The notes below the pieces were generated by a model. It ran no database searches and was not told the origin of the DNA. It saw nothing but the letters and a program-made list of their open reading frames with translations. Below are positions 1 to 5,601 of a DNA stretch of 6,375 bases, piece by piece; positions within the stretch are counted from its first letter, which is position 1; each line of letters starts with the position of its first letter. Made by a program: the position numbers and the translations under genes. This DNA comes from an uncultured Alphaproteobacteria bacterium (lineage in GTDB: Bacteria; Pseudomonadota; Alphaproteobacteria; Sphingomonadales; Sphingomonadaceae): NCBI GenBank assembly GCA_903939555.1, contig CAJAHV010000130.1, positions 1-6,375 of the forward strand, given 5' to 3'.

Positions 1-507
1 ACGGCGGTCGATGTGTCCGATGCCCGGCTCGACCGGGTGCGCGAGAATCTGGCGCGGGTCGGGCTGACGGCGACGCTGGTGGCGGGCGATGCCTTGCGTT
101 GGGAACCCGCCACGGCTTCGGGCGATGGCCTGTTCGACCGCATCCTGCTCGATGCGCCCTGTTCGGCGACCGGCATCTTCCGGCGTCACCCCGATGTGCT
201 CCACCTGAAGGGGTCGCGTGATCTCACGCCCCTGACGCTGTTGCAGGCGGCGCTGCTGCGGCGCGCGGCGGCGTGGCTGAGACCCGGCGGCACGCTGGTT
301 TACGCAACATGCAGCCTTGATCCGCGCGAAGGCGAACGCATCGCCGAACGCGTGGTCGCCACGCTGCCGCGCAGCCCCTTCGAAGCCGGCGAACTGCCGC
401 TCGGGCTGGTGCCGACCGCCGACGGCTGGGTGCGCACCCTGCCGGGCACGCTGGCGGCCGACGGCGGCATGGACGGGTTTTTCATCGGACGCTTCCGGAA
501 ACTTTGA
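1..507 (+). CDS. rsmB: 16S rRNA (cytosine-C5)-methyltransferase RsmB, C-terminal part
   Basis: This is the 3' end of a gene entering from the left edge; the reading frame is open from base 1 and ends with TGA at 505-507, giving 168 codons. The fragment is the C-terminal half of a SAM-dependent RNA m5C methyltransferase of the RsmB/NOP2/Sun family, which methylates cytosine 967 of 16S rRNA in the cytoplasm. Visible motifs are the acidic SAM-binding strand (AVDVS near window codons 2-6), the motif IV loop DAPCSATG with its cysteine at codon 54, and motif VI YATCSLDPREGE with the catalytic cysteine at codon 104. The two cysteines are 50 residues apart, the same spacing as C325/C375 of E. coli RsmB. 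It ends with the usual G-FFIGRF-type strand. Roughly 270 N-terminal residues, including any NusB-like RNA-binding domain, should lie outside the window. A related RsmF-type enzyme is possible but less likely. A GTG at 13 is internal, not the start. Confidence 0.9.
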   Translation, partial: TAVDVSDARLDRVRENLARVGLTATLVAGDALRWEPATASGDGLFDRILLDAPCSATGIFRRHPDVLHLKGSRDLTPLTLLQAALLRRAAAWLRPGGTLVYATCSLDPREGERIAERVVATLPRSPFEAGELPLGLVPTADGWVRTLPGTLAADGGMDGFFIGRFRKL

Positions 508-527
508 TATTTAAACATTAAAATCTA

Positions 528-556
528 TTGACAAATTTAAGGCTCACCGGTATGTA
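528..556 (+). promoter_or_regulatory. Possible sigma70-type promoter for the PEP-CTERM gene
   Basis: A perfect TTGACA lies at 528-533. Exactly 17 bp downstream is TATGTA (551-556), a weak match to the -10 hexamer. A better -10-like TATAGT is at 560-565, but its spacing to TTGACA would be 26 bp, which is too long. The whole 508-575 stretch is strikingly AT-rich compared with its surroundings, as expected of a promoter region. Transcription would start near 563-575 and give a leader of about 70-80 nt. This is a sequence match only. Confidence 0.4.
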
Positions 557-631
557 ACGTATAGTAATATTGAAATGGCAACGTTTCGGTAGGCAATCTG
601 ATGAAGCGGCACGCGGCCACGTACCGTCAAC

Positions 632-637
632 AAGGGG
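632..637 (+). promoter_or_regulatory. Ribosome binding site of the PEP-CTERM gene
   Basis: AAGGGG ends 6 nt before the ATG at 644 and fixes that start, which is also directly followed by a good signal peptide. Confidence 0.6.
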
Positions 638-643
638 TATCCA

Positions 644-1360
644 ATGAAGTCGGTTTTCATCGCAGCCGCCGCCAGCCTGTTGGCAGCCGCGCCCGCCAGT
701 GCGGTCACCTATGATCTCTATGACAGTTTCAATGGGTTGGCCTCTGCCGGCAATTTCAACTTCATCCAATTCCAAGCTTCGAACTTGAACTCGCGCAGCC
801 CGCTAAACGTAGCGGGGACTTGCTAATCGGGCCTGCAGTGCCTGAACAGCCTCATCACCACGGAAAACAATATCTTTTTTCTCAAGAATGTCAGCGGTGC
901 GACGCTGAATTTAGGTGGTAACAATATTCTGGCCAGTACTTTGGTCTTTCACCCTGGCAAGACATATGATGCCGGGGTAATCTTTGTCGCACCGACGACA
1001 GGCTATTATCGCGGCAATGCGGCTTTCAGCCTTACGACCACTAACACGCCAACCGGCGTAAAGCTTTCCAACTACAAATTGTCGAGCAGCGGCGTGATGA
1101 CGAAGCTCAGCGACATCTTACTGAGTGCAAGCAAGCGCAGCGATTCGGCCAGCGGCACCATCTTTCTGAACGCTGGCGAGGGTATGGGGTTCGGCATCAA
1201 CTCGAACGGCACGCTGCCCACCAGCACTGATAATGATTCGACCAGCATCTCCTATCAGATCGAAGCGATCCCTGAACCGGCCAGTTGGATGCTGCTCATC
1301 GCCGGCTTTGGCATGACCGGCGCGGTGCTGCGCCGCCGCCCCACGCCTGCCGCTGCCTGA
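644..1360 (+). pseudogene. PEP-CTERM sorting-domain protein gene with a single premature in-frame TAA
   Basis: One reading frame runs from ATG 644 to TGA 1358-1360, 238 residue positions, broken only by TAA at 824-826 (codon 61). The N-terminus is a clear signal peptide: Lys2, a hydrophobic Ala/Leu stretch, then APASA with cleavage expected after residue 20. The C-terminus is an intact PEP-CTERM signal: P210-E211-P212-A-S-W, a hydrophobic segment LLIAGFGMTGAVL at about 217-229, then R230-R231-R232. In this family the tail is recognised and cut by an exosortase (EpsH-like) at the inner membrane, and the product goes to the cell surface or extracellular matrix. The middle (21-205) is Ser/Thr/Asn/Gly-rich with no enzyme motif I recognise, as is usual for these proteins. 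The stop is flanked by Cys60 and a CxxxxC-like stretch (SGLQC) that reads sensibly as protein, so I infer one substitution, for example CAA to TAA. The first product would be a 60-residue secreted peptide without the sorting tail. Codon choice is less GC-biased than in its neighbours, with TTA leucine codons. It could be a young pseudogene, a sequencing error, or two annotated fragments (644-826 and about 941-1360). Confidence 0.8.
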
Positions 1361-1391
1361 CCCCCGGAAAGCACGCGTCCCGGCAGCAAGA

Positions 1392-1438
1392 CCCGCGCTT
1401 TTCTTTGCGACGGGCCAACGCCGCGCTTTCGGCTTGGC
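1392..1438 (+). other. Two adjacent imperfect hairpins between the PEP-CTERM gene and rpe
   Basis: The first hairpin pairs CCCGCGC (1392-1398) with GCG-A-CGGG (1407-1414, one bulged A) around an 8-nt loop TTTTCTTT. The second pairs GCCAA-C-GCCG (1414-1423, one bulged C) with CGGCTTGGC (1430-1438) around a 6-nt loop. They share one base. A 9-bp direct repeat CCGCGCTTT occurs at 1393-1401 and 1421-1429. Neither stem is followed by a T-run on either strand, so a classical intrinsic terminator is not supported. They could still weakly separate transcription of the two genes, or be chance structure in GC-rich DNA. Confidence 0.3.
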
Positions 1439-1455
1439 GTGCGCCCTGCTAGACA
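1427..1455 (+). promoter_or_regulatory. Possible rpe promoter
   Basis: TAGACA at 1450-1455 is a moderate -10 candidate directly upstream of the rpe start codons, and TTTCGG at 1427-1432 lies 17 bp before it as a weak -35. If used, transcription would begin at about 1461-1463, at the second in-frame ATG (1462), giving a leaderless message. No Shine-Dalgarno sequence is visible upstream of either ATG, which fits that reading. The evidence is hexamer similarity and position only. Confidence 0.25.
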
Positions 1456-2121
1456 ATGTGCATGCAGGGTCCCGTTCGCATCGCCCCGTCGATCCTTTCG
1501 GCGGATTTCGCCCGCCTTGGCGAGGAGGTGCGCGCGATTACGGCTGCCGGTGCCGATTATGTCCATGTCGATGTGATGGACGGGCATTTCGTCCCCAACA
1601 TCACCATCGGGCCGCTGGTGGTGAAGGCAATCCGCCCGCATACGCCGCTGGTCATGGATGTGCATCTGATGATCGCGCCGGTCGATCCCTATATCGATGC
1701 TTTTGCTGACGCCGGGGCGGACATCATCACCGTCCATGCCGAAGCCGGGCCGCACCTGCACCGCAGCATCCAGCGCATCAAGGCGCGCGGCTTGAAAGCC
1801 GGCGTGTCGCTCAACCCGGCGACACCGGCCAAGATGCTCGACTATGTCCTTGAAGAACTTGATCTTGTGCTGGTGATGAGTGTCAATCCCGGCTTTGGCG
1901 GACAAAGCTTCATCGAAAACCAGCTCCGCAAGATCGAAGCAATCCGCAAAGCCATCGACAAGACCGGCAAGACCATCGACCTTCAGGTCGATGGTGGCAT
2001 CGACGCACAAACAGCGCCGCGGGTGATCGCCGCCGGGGCCGATGTGCTGGTCGCCGGCACCGCGACCTTCCGGGGCGGGCCGGCGCACTACGCCGCCAAT
2101 ATCGCCAGCCTGCGCGGTTGA
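1456..2121 (+). CDS. rpe: Ribulose-phosphate 3-epimerase
   Basis: Rpe interconverts D-ribulose 5-phosphate and D-xylulose 5-phosphate in the pentose phosphate pathway, in the cytoplasm. The 221-residue product has the family's usual length and forms a single (beta/alpha)8 barrel. Family signatures are all present: IAPSILSADF (9-18), the metal and catalytic HVDVMDG (37-43, with His37 and Asp39), DVHLMI (68-73, metal ligand His70), the phosphate-loop stretch MSVNPGFGGQSF (141-152), and QVDGGI (177-182) with the second catalytic Asp179. No key residue is missing. Two in-frame ATGs compete for the start. ATG 1456 gives an extra Met-Cys, whereas ATG 1462 gives MQGPVRIAPSIL, closer to the typical N-terminus and to the position expected for a leaderless start. 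I list the longer form but consider 1462 at least as likely. The stop is 2 nt from the ATG of the next gene, so rpe probably heads an operon with the heparinase-like gene and purH. Confidence 0.96.
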   Translation: MCMQGPVRIAPSILSADFARLGEEVRAITAAGADYVHVDVMDGHFVPNITIGPLVVKAIRPHTPLVMDVHLMIAPVDPYIDAFADAGADIITVHAEAGPHLHRSIQRIKARGLKAGVSLNPATPAKMLDYVLEELDLVLVMSVNPGFGGQSFIENQLRKIEAIRKAIDKTGKTIDLQVDGGIDAQTAPRVIAAGADVLVAGTATFRGGPAHYAANIASLRG

Positions 2122-2123
2122 GC

Positions 2124-3905
2124 ATGGCGCGCAAGACCGGACCCCGCGCCCCGGAAGACGCCCCCCCGGCTGGTTCCACTGCCGAGACGCAGGACAGCGA
2201 AGGCGCGTTGCTGCGCATCGGCGGCACCACCGGAGGCTCGCTGGGCGACCGGTTGGCGACGCGCGCCAGTGTTGCGCTCTACAACACCCCGCTGCACCGC
2301 TTGCGGCTGCGCGGCCGCTTCCCGCTGAAACTGCTCGGCGTGCCCGAAGACCCAGTGCCGGGTGATGCCGCGATCGGCGAACGCATCGTAGCGGGACGAT
2401 TGATCCACGCCGGCCATACCGTCATGACGCGCGATTTTCGCTTTGGCGACCCGGCGCATCCGGCGGCGTGGCGCGACTGGGCCAACAGCTGGGCCTGGCT
2501 ACGCGATATTGCCGCCTGCCTGCCCGATCGCAAGGCGGCGGCAGCGCGCGCCGAACCGCTGGTGGCGCGCTGGCTGGCCGAATTCGGCGATTATGACCCG
2601 GCAGCGTGGCGCGCGGACATTATCGGGCAGCGCCTGTTGCTGGCGCTCGGTCACGCCCCGCTGATCCTGTCATCGGCCGATCATGTCTACCGGTCGGCGG
2701 TCCTGTCCGCCATTGCCACCTGGGCGCGGCATCTCGACCGCGCCGCCTTTCGGCTCGCCGACAGCCCGGGCAAGGCGGTGGCGCTCGCCGGGCTTTATGC
2801 TGCCGGCACGCTGATTCCCGGTGGCGAAGCGCGCAGCATCAACACGCTGGCGGCGCTGGAAAAACTGCTCGGCACGCTGGTGCTGCCCGATGGCGGGATG
2901 GCGACGCGCACGCCGCGCGATGGCGTATTGTTGGCCGAATGGCTGTTGTTCGCCGCCGGCTGTGCGCCGGCCATCAGGGTGCGGACCCCGGCGCTGTTTC
3001 CCGATACGCTGGACCGGCTGGTGCCGCATCTGAAAAGCCTGGCGCTGGGTGATGGTATCATCGGAGGCTGGCATGGCGCCGCAAGCGTGCCGGCGGCGAC
3101 GCTTGACCGGTTGGAGAAACGCAGCGCCAGCGGCAATGCACCGAACCGCAACGGCCGCTGGTCCGGCTATCACCGGCTGTCGGCGGGCAAGACCGTGCTG
3201 GTCATCGATGCCGGGCCGCCGCCGCTGTCGCGCCAGGCGACCGGCCATGCCGGCACACTGGCGTTCGAATTGAGCGATGGCGCCGACCGGTTGATCACCA
3301 ATTGCGGCGGTGCCGGCGGACTGCCGCAGCCGCTCGATCCCGCGCTTGCCGGCGGGCTGCGCACCACCGCGGCGCATTCGACGCTGGTCATCGACGAAAC
3401 CAACAGCACGCGGATCAGCGCCAAAGGCCCGCTCGGATCCGGGGTCAATGAAGTATCCTTCCAGTCACGGCGCAGCGAGGAAGGCCATTGGCTCGATGCC
3501 AGCCATGATGGGTATGTGAAGCGTTTCGGCATGATCGTGCGGCGGCAATTGTTCCTGTCGCCCGATGGTCAGGACCTGCGCGGCCAGGATTCGATCGAAC
3601 CGGCGCCGAAATCCCTGCTCAAGCGCCGCCCGGACCGGTCTTTCAACATACGCTTCCACCTTGGCCCCGGCGTCGCCGCGACGCCGACCGCCGATGGTGC
3701 CGGCGCGCTGCTCAAGCTGCCGCAAGGCCGGGTCTGGGCGCTGAAGACGCGGGTCGACGGCGGGCCGGGTACGGTCGCCATCGAAGCATCGATTTGGGTT
3801 GACCCGGCGGGCACGGTGCACAAAACGCAGGCACTGGTGATCAGCGGGCACACGCAACAAGCCGCGGCCAGCATCAGCTGGAGCTTCAAGCGCGCGGGCA
3901 AGTAA
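2124..3905 (+). CDS. Heparinase II/III family protein
   Basis: The 593-residue product has the two-part build of heparinase II/III-like polysaccharide lyases. An N-terminal helical (alpha/alpha toroid) region spans about 30-330, with WANSWAWLRDIAA typical of the family. A C-terminal beta-sandwich domain spans about 340-585. In the latter are RWSGYHRL (Trp346, Tyr349, His350), HAGTLAFELSDG starting at His375, the NCGG turn at 393, and AAHSTLVID with His418, which corresponds to the usual HN/ST-V-D motif. Family members cleave uronic-acid polysaccharides such as heparin or alginate by beta-elimination, but the substrate here cannot be read from sequence. There is no signal peptide or membrane segment; the first 35 residues are polar and Pro/Ala-rich. 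It therefore looks cytoplasmic, which is odd for a lyase of large external polymers. ATG 2124 is chosen, 2 nt after the rpe stop; a TTG at 2118 overlapping that stop would add two residues. The gene lies between rpe and purH, an arrangement I recall from other alphaproteobacteria. A lyase role is a family-based inference. Confidence 0.85.
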   Translation: MARKTGPRAPEDAPPAGSTAETQDSEGALLRIGGTTGGSLGDRLATRASVALYNTPLHRLRLRGRFPLKLLGVPEDPVPGDAAIGERIVAGRLIHAGHTVMTRDFRFGDPAHPAAWRDWANSWAWLRDIAACLPDRKAAAARAEPLVARWLAEFGDYDPAAWRADIIGQRLLLALGHAPLILSSADHVYRSAVLSAIATWARHLDRAAFRLADSPGKAVALAGLYAAGTLIPGGEARSINTLAALEKLLGTLVLPDGGMATRTPRDGVLLAEWLLFAAGCAPAIRVRTPALFPDTLDRLVPHLKSLALGDGIIGGWHGAASVPAATLDRLEKRSASGNAPNRNGRWSGYHRLSAGKTVLVIDAGPPPLSRQATGHAGTLAFELSDGADRLITNCGGAGGLPQPLDPALAGGLRTTAAHSTLVIDETNSTRISAKGPLGSGVNEVSFQSRRSEEGHWLDASHDGYVKRFGMIVRRQLFLSPDGQDLRGQDSIEPAPKSLLKRRPDRSFNIRFHLGPGVAATPTADGAGALLKLPQGRVWALKTRVDGGPGTVAIEASIWVDPAGTVHKTQALVISGHTQQAAASISWSFKRAGK

Positions 3906-3918
3906 CGAGACAGGACAG

Positions 3919-5508
3919 ATGACGGACATGGTAAAAGTAAAACGCGCGCTGTTGTCGGTAAGCGACAAGAGCGGGCTTGAGGCGCTGGCGGCAGCGCTGG
4001 TCCGGCATGGGGTGGAACTGGTTTCGACCGGCGGCACTGCGGCTGCCCTGCGTGGCTGGGGCCATGCCGTGCGCGATGTGGCGGAACTGACCGGCAGCCC
4101 CGAGATGATGGATGGCCGGGTCAAGACGCTGCACCCGCGCGTCCATGGCGGCTTGCTGGCACTGCGCGACGATGCGGCACATCTGGGCGCGATGGCCGAC
4201 AATGGCATTGTCGCGATCGATCTGGCCGTCATCAACCTTTACCCTTTTGCCGCGACAGTGGCCAAGGGCGCCGGGCGCGACGAGATCATCGAGAATATCG
4301 ATATCGGCGGCCCGGCGATGGTGCGATCATCGGCCAAGAACCACGCGTTTGTCGGCATCGTCACGGCGCCCGACCAATATGGCGATGTCATCGCCGCGCT
4401 CGATGCCCAGGATGGCGCGACCGACCTGCCGTTGCGCAAGCGGCTGGCGGCGGCGGCGTTCGCGCATACCGCGGCCTATGATGCGGCCGTGGCGAGCTGG
4501 TTCGGCTTTGCCGATCAGGCCGAACAATTCCCGCCCGTGCTGCCGCTGGCGCTGACCCGTGTCGACACGTTGCGCTATGGCGAAAACCCGCACCAGCAGG
4601 CGGCGCTGTATCTGCCACAAACCGGCGCCGGCGGCGTCGCGGCGGCGCGGCAGGTGCAGGGCAAGGAACTCAGCTACAACAACCTCAACGATGCCGATGG
4701 CGCGCTCGAACTCATCGCCGAATTCCGCGCTGCCGGCCCGGCGTGCGCGATCATCAAGCACGCCAACCCGTGCGGCGTCGCCACCGGCGCAACCCTCGCC
4801 GAAGCCTATAAAGCCGCTTTCGATTGCGATCCGGTCTCGGCCTTTGGCGGCATTATCGCGGTCAACGGCAAGCTGGACGGCGCGACCGCCGAAGCAATTG
4901 CCGGTATCTTCACCGAAGTCGTCATAGCCCCCGATGCCGATGATGCGGCGCTGGCGGTGTTCGCCGCGAAAAAGAACCTGCGCCTGCTGCTCACCGGCAC
5001 CCTGCCCGATCCGCGCCGCGCCGGCCTCGCGCTGCGCCAGATCGGCGGCGGCATGCTGGTGCAAAGCCGCGACAATGGCGCCGTGGCCCGCGCCGATTGC
5101 AAGGTGGTGACAAAGCGCGCCCCCACCGAACAGGAATGGACCGACATGCTGTTCGCCTGGACCGTGGCGCGCCATGTCAAATCGAACGCCATCGTCTATG
5201 CGCGCGGCGGCAGCACCGCCGGCATCGGCGCCGGCCAGATGAGCCGGCTCGATTCGACCCGGATCGCAGCGGTAAAGGCCGGCGACGCGGCGCGCACCGC
5301 CGGCTGGCCGCAACCCCGCACCATCGGCTCGGCGGTGGCGTCAGACGCCTTCTTCCCCTTCGCCGACGGCCTGATTTCCGCCGCCGAAGCCGGCGCGACG
5401 GCGATCATCCAGCCGGGCGGCTCGATCCGCGATGCCGATGTGATCGCAGCGGCGGACGAACGCGGGCTGGCGATGGTGTTCACCGGCATGCGGCACTTCA
5501 AGCACTGA
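3919..5508 (+). CDS. purH: Bifunctional AICAR formyltransferase / IMP cyclohydrolase
   Basis: PurH performs the last two steps of de novo purine synthesis in the cytoplasm: formylation of AICAR with 10-formyltetrahydrofolate, then ring closure of FAICAR to IMP. At 529 residues it is full length. The N-terminal MGS-like cyclohydrolase domain (about 1-150) shows ALLSVSDKSGL (10-20), STGGTA (36-41), MMDGRVKTLHPRVHGG (63-78, with Lys69), INLYPF (105-110, Tyr108) and DIGGPAMVRSSAKN (128-141). The C-terminal transformylase domain shows RYGENPHQ (219-226), GKELSYNN, the catalytic Lys280-His281 in IIKHANPCG, DPVSAFGGIIAVN, GIGAGQMSR, and the closing GGSIRDADV (from 500) to GMRHFKH. All expected catalytic residues are present. 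The start at 3919 gives MTDMVKVKRALLSV, typical of relatives; AGGAC at 3912-3916 is close to it and would also serve ATG 3928. The gene begins 13 nt after the heparinase-like gene, suggesting co-transcription, and a terminator-like hairpin follows it. Confidence 0.97.
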   Translation: MTDMVKVKRALLSVSDKSGLEALAAALVRHGVELVSTGGTAAALRGWGHAVRDVAELTGSPEMMDGRVKTLHPRVHGGLLALRDDAAHLGAMADNGIVAIDLAVINLYPFAATVAKGAGRDEIIENIDIGGPAMVRSSAKNHAFVGIVTAPDQYGDVIAALDAQDGATDLPLRKRLAAAAFAHTAAYDAAVASWFGFADQAEQFPPVLPLALTRVDTLRYGENPHQQAALYLPQTGAGGVAAARQVQGKELSYNNLNDADGALELIAEFRAAGPACAIIKHANPCGVATGATLAEAYKAAFDCDPVSAFGGIIAVNGKLDGATAEAIAGIFTEVVIAPDADDAALAVFAAKKNLRLLLTGTLPDPRRAGLALRQIGGGMLVQSRDNGAVARADCKVVTKRAPTEQEWTDMLFAWTVARHVKSNAIVYARGGSTAGIGAGQMSRLDSTRIAAVKAGDAARTAGWPQPRTIGSAVASDAFFPFADGLISAAEAGATAIIQPGGSIRDADVIAAADERGLAMVFTGMRHFKH

Positions 5509-5524
5509 GCGTTGCCGCCGCCGG

Positions 5525-5550
5525 CCGGGCCTGAGGCCCGGACCCCTTTT
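5525..5550 (+). terminator. Likely rho-independent terminator after purH
   Basis: A perfect 7-bp stem CCGGGCC/GGCCCGG (5525-5531 and 5535-5541) closes a TGA triloop and is followed, after ACCCC, by TTTT (5547-5550). It begins 16 nt after the purH stop, the right place to end the rpe-purH transcript. The T-run is short and offset by 5 nt, so termination may be partial. A competing CCCC/GGGG hairpin (5543-5546 with 5554-5557) overlaps the T-run. Confidence 0.55.
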
Positions 5551-5586
5551 GCAGGGGCGGGGCGGGATTGTGCGGCGCATGACCGC

Positions 5587-5594
5587 GAGGGGAG
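5587..5594 (+). promoter_or_regulatory. Ribosome binding site of the serine hydrolase gene
   Basis: GAGGGGAG lies 7 nt before ATG 5602. It is the strongest Shine-Dalgarno-like sequence in the window and supports this start. Confidence 0.7.
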
Positions 5595-5601
5595 AGATAC
5601 C

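Noticed and set aside
576..591. Sigma54-like element TGGCA followed by GG upstream of the PEP-CTERM gene, which would suit PrsR-type control
   Set aside because: The -24 half (TGGCA) matches but the essential GC of the -12 half reads GT at the required spacing, so the match fails at an invariant base.
811..945. Frameshift as the cause of the split PEP-CTERM gene
   Set aside because: The reading frames before and after the stop are identical (ATG 644 and the downstream open stretch share one frame), so a substitution, not an indel, is the explanation.
941..1360. Independent gene starting at TTG 941
   Set aside because: No ribosome binding site precedes it, it has no signal peptide, which a PEP-CTERM protein needs, and sensible coding continues upstream of it to the TAA at 824.
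1255..2088. Long minus-strand ORF (277 codons) opposite rpe
   Set aside because: It lies antisense to the clearly real rpe and PEP-CTERM 3' end, and its translation is Arg/His/Gly/Asp-rich with no recognisable motif. It is an expected by-product of GC-biased third positions.
4327..5313. Long minus-strand ORF (328 codons) opposite purH
   Set aside because: purH on the + strand has every family motif across this interval. The antisense product is compositionally biased and shows no domain.
5543..5557. CCCC-TTTTGCA-GGGG hairpin as the purH terminator
   Set aside because: A 4-bp stem with the T-run in its loop is weaker than the adjacent 7-bp stem ending at 5541, which is followed by those T residues.
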